Origin: Clostridium sp. Cult1
GTDB taxonomy: Bacteria; Bacillota; Clostridia; Tissierellales; Tepidimicrobiaceae
DNA: 44,381 bases
Assembly: GCF_021655095.1 (NCBI RefSeq)
Contig: NZ_PPXW01000001.1
Span: 760,922-805,302, forward strand
Direction: 5' to 3'
The notes under the pieces are model-generated. The model was not told the DNA's origin and searched no databases. It worked only from the letters and a program-made list of their open reading frames with translations. A program made the position numbers and the translations under genes. Shown piece by piece: positions 9,941 to 18,638 of the stretch (the first letter of the stretch is position 1; each line of letters begins with the position of its first letter).

Positions 9941-10429
9941 TTATTCTAATTTACTATCAGAAAGCACTAGCAAACAGACACTTTGAGCACTAATACCTTC
10001 GCCTCTACCTTCAAACCCCAATTTTTCCGTAGTAGTGGCCTTAATATTTATACGCGATAGGGGGATCCTAAGGATTTTAGCCATATTTTTCTTCATATCT
10101 TCTATGTAGGGAGCCATTTTTGGTTCTTCTGCTATAATTACCCCATCTATATTCCCTATTCTATAATTTGACTGAGACATAATATTATAAACCCGTTCTA
10201 ATAAAACTAAACTAGAAATATCTTTATATTGAATATCATCATCTGGAAAATGTTTCCCAATATCTCCCAGACCTAAAGCACCTAATATGCTATCCATAAC
10301 AGCGTGTACTAAAACATCTGCATCTGAATGGCCTAGCAATCCTTTCTCACAAGGAATTTCAACACCGCCAATTATTAGTTTTCTCCCTTCTACCAACCTA
10401 TGAACATCATACCCTATGCCTATTCTCAT
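9941..10429 (-). CDS. ispF: 2-C-methyl-D-erythritol 2,4-cyclodiphosphate synthase
   Basis: This 162-residue MEP-pathway enzyme cyclises CDP-methylerythritol 2-phosphate, releasing CMP, on the way to isoprenoid precursors. The zinc and substrate signature is [12 protein letters not shown], followed by [20 protein letters not shown] and GDIGKHFPD. The C-terminal part has [20 protein letters not shown], the conserved nucleotide-binding TTEKLGF motif. Length is normal for the trimeric family. It starts 11 nt after the end of ispD and is co-transcribed with it. Confidence 0.96.
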   Translation of the reverse strand: MRIGIGYDVHRLVEGRKLIIGGVEIPCEKGLLGHSDADVLVHAVMDSILGALGLGDIGKHFPDDDIQYKDISSLVLLERVYNIMSQSNYRIGNIDGVIIAEEPKMAPYIEDMKKNMAKILRIPLSRINIKATTTEKLGFEGRGEGISAQSVCLLVLSDSKLE

Positions 10430-10440
10430 CTTTTATCATC

Positions 10441-11181
10441 CTATCTACTTTGTAATACAAATTCTTTTCTCTTAAAAACTATACTTTTATCCTTCAAAAG
10501 AGATTCAGCTACTATTAAATCTTCTGGAGTTGTTATCTTTATATTTTCATAGCTACCCATTACCATTTTAACATCTATTCCTAATCTTTCTACTAATGAA
10601 CTATCGTCTGTACCAATAAAATTATCATTTATAGCCTTTTTATAACCTTCCATAATAATTTCTTTTTTAAAACATTGAGGAGTTTGGGCTGCCCATAGGA
10701 AATCTCTTTTAGGAGTACTATCTATATGATTATGATTTCCCACTATCTTTATAGTGTCCTTAACAGGTACTCCAATCACACATGCTCCATGTTTTATTGC
10801 CCCCTCTATTCCATCGACTATATTTTTAATGTTGACAAAAGGCCTTGCTCCATCATGGGATAAAACTATATTACATCTTTCATTTAAAGCTAATATGCCA
10901 TTGTATACTGAATCTTGCCTTTCTTTTCCACCTCTCACAATCTTAGATACTTTATTAAATTTAAACCTTTTTACTATCTCTTTCCTACAGTATTCTATAT
11001 CATCTTCTTTTGCAACAACTATTATTTCATCTACATATCTACATCTTTCAAATTTTCCTATGGTGTGAGCAAGTATAGGTTTATTATTTATAGAAATAAA
11101 TTGCTTATTTATCTTAGATCCCATTCTATTACTCATTCCAGCAGCGGCGATTACAACAGAAATATAGTGATTTTCATACAT
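10441..11181 (-). CDS. ispD: 2-C-methyl-D-erythritol 4-phosphate cytidylyltransferase
   Basis: This is a MEP-pathway enzyme transferring CMP from CTP to methylerythritol 4-phosphate. The N-terminal nucleotide-binding loop is VVIAAAGMSNRMGSKINKQF, a slight variant of the AAGxGxRMG consensus. Other conserved parts are VRGGKERQDSVYNGI, LSHDGARPFV and AAQTPQCF, plus GTDDSSLVERLG near the end. The open frame extends to a GTG at 11190, but AAGAGGTG fits the ATG at 11181 better, and that GTG is part of the ribosome binding region. It precedes ispF and lies downstream of the PIN-TRAM gene, as in many Firmicutes. Confidence 0.94.
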   Translation of the reverse strand: MYENHYISVVIAAAGMSNRMGSKINKQFISINNKPILAHTIGKFERCRYVDEIIVVAKEDDIEYCRKEIVKRFKFNKVSKIVRGGKERQDSVYNGILALNERCNIVLSHDGARPFVNIKNIVDGIEGAIKHGACVIGVPVKDTIKIVGNHNHIDSTPKRDFLWAAQTPQCFKKEIIMEGYKKAINDNFIGTDDSSLVERLGIDVKMVMGSYENIKITTPEDLIVAESLLKDKSIVFKRKEFVLQSR

Positions 11182-11261
11182 ATACTTCACCTCTTAAACA
11201 TTATAGCATAGATAAGATGAAGATCAAACGATTTATATATTTATATTTCCTAAAAATGCAC

Positions 11262-11290
11262 AAAATATAAGGACCAATAAAATTGGTCCT
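11262..11290 (-). terminator. Probable intrinsic terminator after the PIN-TRAM gene
   Basis: An 8-bp perfect stem AGGACCAA/TTGGTCCT is followed on the minus strand by TATATTTTG. The T tract is interrupted, so termination may be partial, leaving some read-through into ispD-ispF. Confidence 0.55.
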
Positions 11291-12386
11291 ATACTGCTTT
11301 ATCTACAATTGTTTTAGGTTTAGCAAATATCATCCTGCCTGCAGATGTCTGAAGAACACTAGTTACCAACACATCTATAGTCTCTCCAATATGCTTTTTA
11401 CCACTTTCTACTACTATCATGGTACCATCATCTAAATAAGCTAAACCTTGCCCTGATTCTTTACCATCTTTTATAACTTGAACCACCATTTCTTCTCCTG
11501 GTAAAACTACTGGTTTAACAGCATTGGCTAATTCATTAATATTTAAAACGCTAATGCCCTGTACTTCAGCTACTTTATTTAAATTATAATCATTTGTAAT
11601 AATCTTTCCTTTTAATAATTGGGTAAGTTTCAACAGTTTAGAGTCTACTTCCTTAACATCCTCAAATTTTTTGTCATGAATAATTACTTCTACATCTAAT
11701 TCCTTCTGTATTTTGTTTAAAATATCCAGTCCTCTCCTACCCCTATTTCTTTTTAGAGCATCTGAAGAGTCAGCTATATGTTGAAGTTCTTCTAATACAA
11801 ATTCTGGTATAACTAAAGGCCCTTCAATAAAACCAGTTTTGCAAATATCTGCAATTCTTCCATCAATGATTACACTGGTATCTAGTATTTTAGGGCAAGA
11901 CCTGCAATCTGACTTCAGTTTATCTTTTCCAAAACCTTTACGGAAACTCCCGATAGTGTTTGAAAAATCATCTTTCTTTCTAGTAGGAACTTTTATCCCT
12001 AAGTAACCAAATATTATATAAAGAACTATTGATATAGCAACACCTAAATAAGGAATCTCAAGTTTATAAAAAGGTTGGCTTAGTAAATATGCAATTATTA
12101 AACCAATAATAAGACCAACAGAGCCTAAAGCAATGTCATAGGCCGGAACTTTTTGAAGTTCAGTCTCAACAAACTGAATGATTACCCTTCCAACCTTCAT
12201 AACCCTTGGAGATAGTAAGAAAAAAATAATTCCAAAAATCAAACTTATACCTAAATAAAACATTAAGCTTAACCAACCTTTATTTGACAGGTTTATTATT
12301 TCCAAAGCTATCAAACCTGCCACAATACCATATCCTACTAGTAATCCAACTAATGTAATAACACCTCTAATAATTTTATCAATCAT
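11289..12386 (-). CDS. PIN and TRAM domain membrane protein (YacL family)
   Basis: The 365-residue protein has about four N-terminal membrane segments (roughly residues 5-28, 40-58, 84-104 and 112-128). A linker follows, then a PIN-type nuclease domain starting KILDTSVIIDGRIADICKTG, with further acidic residues in VLEELQHIADSSDALKRNRG and IITNDYNLNKVA. A C-terminal TRAM RNA-binding domain begins around GEEMVVQVIKDG. It is the YacL family, conserved beside ispD and carD/disA/radA in Firmicutes. The catalytic acidic residues are kept, so it is probably a membrane-anchored RNase, but no substrate is established. Confidence 0.85.
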   Translation of the reverse strand: MIDKIIRGVITLVGLLVGYGIVAGLIALEIINLSNKGWLSLMFYLGISLIFGIIFFLLSPRVMKVGRVIIQFVETELQKVPAYDIALGSVGLIIGLIIAYLLSQPFYKLEIPYLGVAISIVLYIIFGYLGIKVPTRKKDDFSNTIGSFRKGFGKDKLKSDCRSCPKILDTSVIIDGRIADICKTGFIEGPLVIPEFVLEELQHIADSSDALKRNRGRRGLDILNKIQKELDVEVIIHDKKFEDVKEVDSKLLKLTQLLKGKIITNDYNLNKVAEVQGISVLNINELANAVKPVVLPGEEMVVQVIKDGKESGQGLAYLDDGTMIVVESGKKHIGETIDVLVTSVLQTSAGRMIFAKPKTIVDKAV

Positions 12387-12457
12387 TAGTTCACCTCCCT
12401 AAGTATATTTATTACCATTTAATCGAATAATATAACAAAAATTTTTTCATTTTAAAA

Positions 12458-12940
12458 TTATGCTGAATTAATTGCTTCATTTATGAGTTTTTCAGTTTCT
12501 TCTTGATTTGAATCAACTACTAAAACAATTTCACTTATGAGCATTTGTTTTGCACTATTTAACATTTTTCGTTCACCTGTAGAAAGAGATTTTTCAGCGT
12601 CTCTTAACATTAAATTCCTAACTACAGATGCAATTTCAAATATATCTCCCGACTTTATTTTTTCCATATTTATCCTATAACGTCTATTCCAATTTTGGGG
12701 CATTTTGGTTCTATCTCCTTTTAAAATGTTTAATACCTTTTCCAAGTCATCATTATTGATTATCTCTCTGATTCCAATTTCTTCTACATTATCCACAGGT
12801 ATCATTACTTTCATATCCCCTATTGGCATTCGCATTATATAATATTTTCTTTTTTCTCCTAAAATTTCTTTTTCTTCTATTCCTTCTATTATTCCCGCCC
12901 CATGCATAGGATAAACAACTTTATCTCCAATATTAAACAT
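12458..12940 (-). CDS. carD: CarD-like transcriptional regulator
   Basis: The protein of about 160 residues has an N-terminal CarD/TRCF RNA-polymerase interaction domain, beginning MFNIGDKVVYPMHGAGIIEG and including YYIMRMPIGDMKVMIPVDN. A helical C-terminal DNA-binding domain follows (PQNWNRRYRINMEKIKSGD onward). CarD proteins bind the RNAP beta subunit and stabilise open complexes, often at rRNA promoters. An in-frame extension to 12982 exists, but AGGAGG lies 7 nt before the ATG at 12940. A promoter sits upstream on the minus strand. It is divergent from the small cysteine protein at 13154. Confidence 0.9.
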   Translation of the reverse strand: MFNIGDKVVYPMHGAGIIEGIEEKEILGEKRKYYIMRMPIGDMKVMIPVDNVEEIGIREIINNDDLEKVLNILKGDRTKMPQNWNRRYRINMEKIKSGDIFEIASVVRNLMLRDAEKSLSTGERKMLNSAKQMLISEIVLVVDSNQEETEKLINEAINSA

Positions 12941-13008
12941 GTAACAACCTCCTATCATACTGCTTCTCATTATATTATACAATAATAATTAAAGGTTGTA
13001 AAGATTAT

Positions 13009-13038
13009 ATTCTACCATAGTCATATTTCGCTTGTCAA
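13009..13038 (-). promoter_or_regulatory. Probable sigma-A promoter of carD
   Basis: TTGACA (13033-13038) is a perfect -35 box, with TAGAAT (13009-13014) 18 nt away on the minus strand. Further TATAAT-like hexamers follow nearer the gene, so the precise -10 is uncertain. Confidence 0.65.
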
Positions 13039-13083
13039 CTATTTATTTTTAATTTTACTTTTAAAAATAATTGCTAGAATTAT

Positions 13084-13113
13084 TTGACAACAACTTGTCC
13101 TTGTCAGTATAAT
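13084..13113 (+). promoter_or_regulatory. Sigma-A promoter of the plus-strand gene at 13154
   Basis: Perfect TTGACA (13084-13089) and TATAAT (13108-13113) boxes are separated by 18 nt, with the ATG 40 nt after the -10 box and a GGGGTGG ribosome binding site in between. This is the only convincing plus-strand promoter in the window. Its -35 box lies about 45 nt from the -35 box of the divergent carD promoter. Confidence 0.8.
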
Positions 13114-13153
13114 AAAAACATAAACAATAATCATTTGACAGGGGTGGAACTAT

Positions 13154-13570
13154 ATGGACAGAAACACAGTAAGCATTGATAAAAACGTTAGTTGTGATGA
13201 TTTTCAAGCTCAAGTAGAAGATGTGCTTATTAGACATAGAAGTATTCTTGATATAATTACTAAATTAAATGAATATACTTCCAGAATTGACAGGGCTGTA
13301 GTAAAATCTGTCACTTATTGCGGTTGTATTGAAATTCATGCTACAAAGCAAGATTATAATAGAGAATCACTAGAAGAAATCAAAAACAATATGCAAAATC
13401 ATGTAAAAGGAAATTTATGCCCTAGCTGTAAAGAAGTTTTGGAAGAAGAAATAGGAGCCTATATTTTCTATTTATCTGCCCTATGTAACGCTTTGAATAT
13501 AAACTTATCAGAAGCAATATTAAAAGAATATGGAAACATGAAGACATTAGGGATTTTTAGTCTCAAATAA
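13154..13570 (+). CDS. Conserved small cysteine-containing protein, function unknown (MazG-like C-terminus?)
   Basis: The 138-residue protein is the only real plus-strand gene here. It has its own promoter, a GGGGTGG ribosome binding site and a terminator. The N-terminal half is helical, with VLIRHRSILDIITKLNEYTS. The middle has a CGC motif (VTYCGCIEIHA) and a CPSC motif (GNLCPSCKEVLEEEIG), together a possible metal or redox site. The C-terminal stretch EEEIGAYIFYLSALCNALNI and the following LSEAILKEY resemble the helical pattern of MazG-type NTP pyrophosphohydrolases, but the full metal-binding set of acidic residues is not seen. I recall similar proteins beside disA or carD in other clostridia but do not know a function. 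Confidence 0.7.
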   Translation: MDRNTVSIDKNVSCDDFQAQVEDVLIRHRSILDIITKLNEYTSRIDRAVVKSVTYCGCIEIHATKQDYNRESLEEIKNNMQNHVKGNLCPSCKEVLEEEIGAYIFYLSALCNALNINLSEAILKEYGNMKTLGIFSLK

Positions 13571-13583
13571 TGCTAAATATATT

Positions 13584-13616
13584 AGGCTAGATATATTTTA
13601 TATTCTAGCCTTTTGT
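13584..13616 (+). terminator. Terminator between the convergent plus-strand gene and disA
   Basis: AGGCTAGA (13584-13591) pairs with TCTAGCCT (13604-13611), followed by TTTTG on the plus strand. It serves the plus-strand gene. On the minus strand the T tract is poor, but it may still weakly terminate disA. Confidence 0.7.
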
Positions 13617-13623
13617 ATTAGTA

Positions 13624-14667
13624 TTATAAAAATTGGCTTTTAATCCTTTTTAAACCTTCCATTATATTGATAGTTCTTACTTCTCCTACTCCTTCAACTA
13701 AACCTAATTGGTAAGAACTAGCATCCATAATGTTCTTTAAAGAACCAAAGGTAAATATTAGATTTTCTAAAACATTAGAAGGAATTCTTGGTATTTTGCT
13801 AATTACTCTATAGCCTTTAGGTTCTACTTTAATATCTAATGTATCCAATCCTTTATTATAGCCAAGTGTATTGGCAATTAAATTTAGATTTAGTAATTCT
13901 CGAGAATTAAAACTATTAATTTCTTTAATTACAGTAATATAATCTTTATGTTCATTGTTTATATAATCTTTTATTAAGTTAATCCTATCGTCATTTACCC
14001 CATTCATAAGCTCTACAACTTGCATGTTAAGCAGTCTCCCTTCAGTTCCCAATTCGGAAATATACATATTTATTTCATTGCCTATTCGCCAAACCATCTC
14101 TATCTTTTGAATCGCATTGGTTACATCATAAAGAGTTGCCATATTTTTAAATTCTAAAGATGTTAAATTGAATATTACCTGTTTCAATGCATCTTTATAT
14201 TTCTCTAAAGTTTGAACTGCCTGATTAGCTTTACTCAGTATTTCACCAATATCTTTCAATACATATTTATAGTTTGATTTATAAAGAGTTATTACTTCTC
14301 TTCTTTTAGATATAGCAATTACTAGGGCTCCTGTTTGCTTTGCAACCCTTTCCGCTGTTTTATGACGAGTTCCCGTTTCATTTGATGGTATATACTGACA
14401 AGGAAAAAGCTGTGCATTAGCATACAAAATTTTCCTACAGTCATTACTTAATATAATTGCACCATCCATTTTGGCCAATTCATAAATATGGGCAGGACTA
14501 TATTCACAATTAATATAGAATCCTCCATGGGTAATATTTGAAATTTCCTTTGTGTTCCCCATAACTATTAGGGCTCCGGTTTTAGAATTTATTATATTAT
14601 CTAGCCCATCTCTTAATTGAGTTCCTGGGGCCACCATTTTTAAAGTATTTAATAGATCCGAACTCAT
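13624..14667 (-). CDS. disA: Diadenylate cyclase DisA (DNA integrity scanning protein)
   Basis: The 347-residue enzyme makes cyclic di-AMP from two ATP and scans DNA for branched structures before sporulation. The DAC domain has the catalytic DGA motif (LAKMDGAIILSNDCRKI) and the ATP-binding RHR-type motif in NETGTRHKTAERVAKQTG. Then follow a helical linker and a C-terminal helix-hairpin-helix DNA-binding domain (SYQLGLVEGVGEVRTINIME). Length is normal for octameric DisA. A GGAGG ribosome binding site precedes the ATG. It lies downstream of radA but is separated by a terminator, so transcription may be partly independent. In B. subtilis RadA restrains DisA, so their adjacency has functional sense. 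Confidence 0.95.
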   Translation of the reverse strand: MSSDLLNTLKMVAPGTQLRDGLDNIINSKTGALIVMGNTKEISNITHGGFYINCEYSPAHIYELAKMDGAIILSNDCRKILYANAQLFPCQYIPSNETGTRHKTAERVAKQTGALVIAISKRREVITLYKSNYKYVLKDIGEILSKANQAVQTLEKYKDALKQVIFNLTSLEFKNMATLYDVTNAIQKIEMVWRIGNEINMYISELGTEGRLLNMQVVELMNGVNDDRINLIKDYINNEHKDYITVIKEINSFNSRELLNLNLIANTLGYNKGLDTLDIKVEPKGYRVISKIPRIPSNVLENLIFTFGSLKNIMDASSYQLGLVEGVGEVRTINIMEGLKRIKSQFL

Positions 14668-14728
14668 ACAGATGCCTCCAAATCCTTATACTGTAAGATA
14701 TTATATGGAGAATTTTACATTCTAATAC

Positions 14729-14766
14729 TAAAAAAAGACTATATACAATAAAAGTATATAGCCCTT
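14729..14766 (-). terminator. Intrinsic terminator after radA
   Basis: On the minus strand GGGCTATATAC pairs with GTATATAGTC around a short loop and is followed by seven Ts. It closes the ctsR-to-radA transcription unit before disA. Confidence 0.8.
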
Positions 14767-14768
14767 AT

Positions 14769-16148
14769 CTAACTAAAAACATGATTTATTACTTCCTGCA
14801 AGGTCTTTAACCCTATTACCTCAATACCTTCCCATTTCATATTTGGTTTTATTCCATCTTTATAAGTATATACTTTTCTATAACCCATTCTATCTAATTC
14901 TTTTATTCTAGCTTCTATAGAAGGAACTCGTTTTAATTCTCCAGTAAGACCTACATCTGCAATAAACACTACATCACTAGGTATTCCTTTATCTCTTACT
15001 GAAGATACTATACTCATTATTATAGCTAAATTAACAGATTGCTCGCTTAATCTCAATCCTCCTGTAGTCTTTATAACCACATTTTTATCATATAAACTTA
15101 TCTTACCTCTTTGTTCGAGTATTGATATTAGAGTGCTTAGCTGATCTTTTCTTAAACAATCTCCTATTCTAGCAGGATAAGGAGTGAAGGAATGGGATAC
15201 TAAACTCTCTATTTCAACAATTATTAACCTTGATCCTTCTTTTATGACGGATAATGCACTACCTGGAACTATTTCATTCTGTTTACGACTTGTTAAAAAG
15301 AATTCAGATGGATTATCTATGGGTACCATCCCTTTTTCCTCCATAGCAAATAACCCAATCTCTCCTGTAGGTCCAAACCTGTTCTTAGTAGCCATTAAAG
15401 TTCTTAATTCCTCATCACTTTCTCCTTCTAAATATATGACAGTATCAACTAAATGTTCCAGTGTTCTAAGTCCAGCCATCTCATTAGCCTTAGTCATATG
15501 CCCCACCATTATTACAGCTCTTGGCCTATTTTTATTTTTTGCCATATCTACTAGTGCATTAGCACATTCTATAGTTTGAATCGGGGAACCTGCTCTTGAA
15601 TTAAACTCATCCAATTTAAAGGTTTGAATACTATCAATAATTACTAAATCCGCATCAATAGTATCAATTGTTTGCAGAACATTGTCCATACTGATATCAG
15701 ATAAAATCCAAATATCCTTTGGAATTTCATCTAAAATTCTATTAGCTCTATTCTTTATTTGAGTTTCACTTTCTTCACCAGATGCATACAATACTTTAAA
15801 ACCTTTTTGGGCAATGTCCTTCGCTATTTCTAATAATAAAGTAGATTTTCCAGCTCCAGGTCTAGCAGTCAGTATAGTTACGGAATCTTTTATTATACCA
15901 CCGCCTAATACCCTGTTGAATTCATCTATACTCGTTACTATTCTTTGTCCATTATCTACATCTATTGTAGAAAGTTTTATAGGAGATATTCCTTCAACTT
16001 TCCGATTTTGCTTTTTATTATCTGATTTTTTATGGTCTATAAGGACCTCGTCAAAGCTATTCCAAGAACCACATTCAGAACAGCGTCCCATCCATCTTAT
16101 ACTTTCATTTCCACATTGAGAACATCTATATATAATCTTTTTCTTCAT
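14769..16148 (-). CDS. radA: DNA repair protein RadA (Sms)
   Basis: The 459-residue RecA-like ATPase helps process recombination intermediates and branch migration. The N-terminal C4 zinc finger is YRCSQCGNESIRWMGRCSEC. The Walker A is TARPGAGKSTLLLEIAKD and the Walker B region is DLVIIDSIQTF. The RadA-specific KNRFG motif occurs in ATKNRFGPTGEIGLF. The C-terminal Lon-protease-like domain follows (VNLAIIMSIVSSV, then VGLTGELKRVPSIEARIKEL). AGGAGG precedes the ATG. It is the last gene of the CtsR-controlled cluster, 36 nt below clpC, so it may be partly heat-shock controlled. Confidence 0.96.
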   Translation of the reverse strand: MKKKIIYRCSQCGNESIRWMGRCSECGSWNSFDEVLIDHKKSDNKKQNRKVEGISPIKLSTIDVDNGQRIVTSIDEFNRVLGGGIIKDSVTILTARPGAGKSTLLLEIAKDIAQKGFKVLYASGEESETQIKNRANRILDEIPKDIWILSDISMDNVLQTIDTIDADLVIIDSIQTFKLDEFNSRAGSPIQTIECANALVDMAKNKNRPRAVIMVGHMTKANEMAGLRTLEHLVDTVIYLEGESDEELRTLMATKNRFGPTGEIGLFAMEEKGMVPIDNPSEFFLTSRKQNEIVPGSALSVIKEGSRLIIVEIESLVSHSFTPYPARIGDCLRKDQLSTLISILEQRGKISLYDKNVVIKTTGGLRLSEQSVNLAIIMSIVSSVRDKGIPSDVVFIADVGLTGELKRVPSIEARIKELDRMGYRKVYTYKDGIKPNMKWEGIEVIGLKTLQEVINHVFS

Positions 16149-16184
16149 GTTTTCCTCCTAAGATATGTAGGAAGAACCCATAGT

Positions 16185-18623
16185 TTAAACTACAGGTTCT
16201 TTGTCAAATATTAATTTATCGTCTTTAAAATCAATCAATATATTATCTTCTTTTGAAACCTTTCCCTTTAATATTTCTTCTGCTAGCTGATCTTCTATCA
16301 TCTTAGTTATGGTTCTTTCAAGAGGTCTAGCTCCATATACCGGGTCAAATCCTTCTCTGCTTATATGGTCTATTATCTTATCTGTAACTTTAATATTTAT
16401 ATTTAGTTTCTTCATTCTCTTCTCTAGATCTTTAATCATTATACTTACAATTTTTCTTACATCTTCTTCTTTTAAAGAATGGAATACAATTACTTCATCT
16501 ATTCTGTTTAAAAATTCAGGTCTAAAGGTTCTTTTAAGCTCTTCCATAATGCTTTCCTTCATCTTTTCATATTCTTCTTTATCCTCTTGAGTACCTATTG
16601 AAAAACCTAATACGTTTTGCTTCTTAATAGTTGTAGCACCCACATTAGATGTCATTATTATTACCGTGTTTTTAAAGTCAACAGTTCGCCCTTTTGAGTC
16701 AGTTAGTCTACCATCATCTAATATCTGTAATAATATATTGAATACATCTGGATGGGCTTTTTCAATTTCATCAAATAATACTACAGAATATGGCTTTCTT
16801 CTAACGGCTTCAGTTAATTGTCCTCCTTCATCATAACCTACATATCCCGGAGGAGAACCTACCAATCTTGATACCGAGTGTTTCTCCATATATTCACTCA
16901 TATCGATCCTTATCATTGATTCCTCGTCCCCGAATAAAGTTTCAGCCAATGCTTTAGCTAAGTAAGTTTTACCAACACCTGTAGGTCCAACAAATATAAA
17001 TGTACCTACTGGTTTTTTTGGATCTTTTAACCCTACTCTTGCACGTCTAACTGCATTAGACACAGCTTCTACTGCTTGTTCCTGTCCCACTACCTTTTCA
17101 TGTAATACTTCTTCAAGGTCTAGAAGCCTTTGAGTTTCTTCTGTAGTCATTTTGCTTACTGGAACTCCAGTCCAGTTAGATACAACACGGGCTATCTCAT
17201 CATATCCTACTACCATATTAGATGTTTGTTTTTCTTTCTCCCATCGATTCTTCTCTTTTTCTAATTCTTTTTTGATTTTCTTTTCTTCATCTCGTATTTT
17301 AGCTGCCTTTTCAAAATTTTGTGTGTTTATAGCTTCTTCTTTTTCTTGGGATAATTCTTCTAACCTTTCTTCTAAATCCTTCAATCCATCAGGAGCAATA
17401 TAAGAGTTTATCCTGATCATAGAAGCGGCCTCGTCTATTAAATCAATAGCCTTATCTGGCAAGAACCTATCTGTAATATATCTGCTTGACAATTCTGCTG
17501 CTGCCTTTAAAGCTTCATCAGAAATTTCAACTCTATGATGAGCTTCATATCTATCCCTTAATCCTTCTAGTATTTTAATAGTATCCTCTACTGTAGGCTC
17601 TTCAACCATAATAGGCTGGAACCTTCTTTCTAAAGCCGAGTCTTTTTCTATATGTTTTCTATATTCATCTATGGTGGTAGCCCCTATTACTTGAAGTTCT
17701 CCTCTTGCCAGAACCGGTTTTAAAATGTTAGAGGCATCTATTGCTCCTTCTGCAGCTCCAGCACCAATTATGGTATGGAGTTCGTCAATAAACAGTATTA
17801 CATCGCCAGATTCTTTTAGCTCCTTCATTACAGATTTTAACCTTTCTTCAAATTCACCTCTATATTTAGCTCCTGCAAGCATTCCAGGTAAATCTAAAGT
17901 TACTACTCTTTTATCTTTTATTATCTCTGGAACCTGACCTTCTACTATTTTTTGAGCTAAACCTTCTGCTATGGCAGTCTTACCTACCCCAGGCTCTCCA
18001 ATTAATACCGGATTATTTTTTGTTCTTCTACTTAATATTTGAATTACCCTTTCAATTTCCTTTGATCTTCCTATAACTGGATCAATTTTTCCATCAACTG
18101 AAAGTTTAGTTAAATCCCTTCCATATTTATCAAGATTAGGGGTGTTTCCTTTACCTCCCTCTGGTGATGATGTTGATTTATTTATACCATCAGATAATAC
18201 ACTTAGGATACCCTGTCTTAATTTTAATGTATCAACACCTAGTTTCTTCAATATAGCTACAGCTACTCCTTCACTTTCCTCTAATAACCCCAATAGTATA
18301 TGCTCAGTACCTACATAGTTATGCCCCAAATTCCTAGCTTCCAAAAAGCTTAATTCAAAGATCCTTTTAGTCCTAGGGGTAAACCCCATTATATCTGCAT
18401 CATAACTTCCCTCTCCTATAGCCTTTACAACTTCATTTCTAACGGTTTCTAAGTCTACACCCATTTTCCCAAGTGATGTAGCCGCAACTCCTTCTCCTTC
18501 TGCAAGTAATCCTAATAATATGTGCTCTGTTCCTACGTAATTATGACGCAATCTTTTTGCTTCTTCTTGAGCTAACAATATGGCTTTTTGAGCTCTTTCA
18601 GTAAATCTTCCAAACATTGCCAT
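16185..18623 (-). CDS. clpC: ATP-dependent Clp protease ATPase subunit ClpC
   Basis: The 812-residue Hsp100 unfoldase feeds substrates to ClpP. It has a double Clp N-domain repeat (AKRLRHNYVGTEHILLGLL and ARNLGHNYVGTEHILLGLLE) and a first AAA domain with GEPGVGKTAIAEGLAQ. A middle UVR-type coiled coil follows (NTQNFEKAAKIRDEEKKIKK), which marks ClpC rather than ClpB or ClpE. The second AAA domain has GPTGVGKTYLAKALAE, and the D2-small C-terminal domain follows. In Firmicutes McsB-phosphoarginine marks proteins for ClpC-ClpP. GGAGGG precedes the ATG. It is the fourth gene of the ctsR operon. Confidence 0.96.
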   Translation of the reverse strand: MAMFGRFTERAQKAILLAQEEAKRLRHNYVGTEHILLGLLAEGEGVAATSLGKMGVDLETVRNEVVKAIGEGSYDADIMGFTPRTKRIFELSFLEARNLGHNYVGTEHILLGLLEESEGVAVAILKKLGVDTLKLRQGILSVLSDGINKSTSSPEGGKGNTPNLDKYGRDLTKLSVDGKIDPVIGRSKEIERVIQILSRRTKNNPVLIGEPGVGKTAIAEGLAQKIVEGQVPEIIKDKRVVTLDLPGMLAGAKYRGEFEERLKSVMKELKESGDVILFIDELHTIIGAGAAEGAIDASNILKPVLARGELQVIGATTIDEYRKHIEKDSALERRFQPIMVEEPTVEDTIKILEGLRDRYEAHHRVEISDEALKAAAELSSRYITDRFLPDKAIDLIDEAASMIRINSYIAPDGLKDLEERLEELSQEKEEAINTQNFEKAAKIRDEEKKIKKELEKEKNRWEKEKQTSNMVVGYDEIARVVSNWTGVPVSKMTTEETQRLLDLEEVLHEKVVGQEQAVEAVSNAVRRARVGLKDPKKPVGTFIFVGPTGVGKTYLAKALAETLFGDEESMIRIDMSEYMEKHSVSRLVGSPPGYVGYDEGGQLTEAVRRKPYSVVLFDEIEKAHPDVFNILLQILDDGRLTDSKGRTVDFKNTVIIMTSNVGATTIKKQNVLGFSIGTQEDKEEYEKMKESIMEELKRTFRPEFLNRIDEVIVFHSLKEEDVRKIVSIMIKDLEKRMKKLNINIKVTDKIIDHISREGFDPVYGARPLERTITKMIEDQLAEEILKGKVSKEDNILIDFKDDKLIFDKEPVV

Positions 18624-18638
18624 TTTATCCCTCCTATT

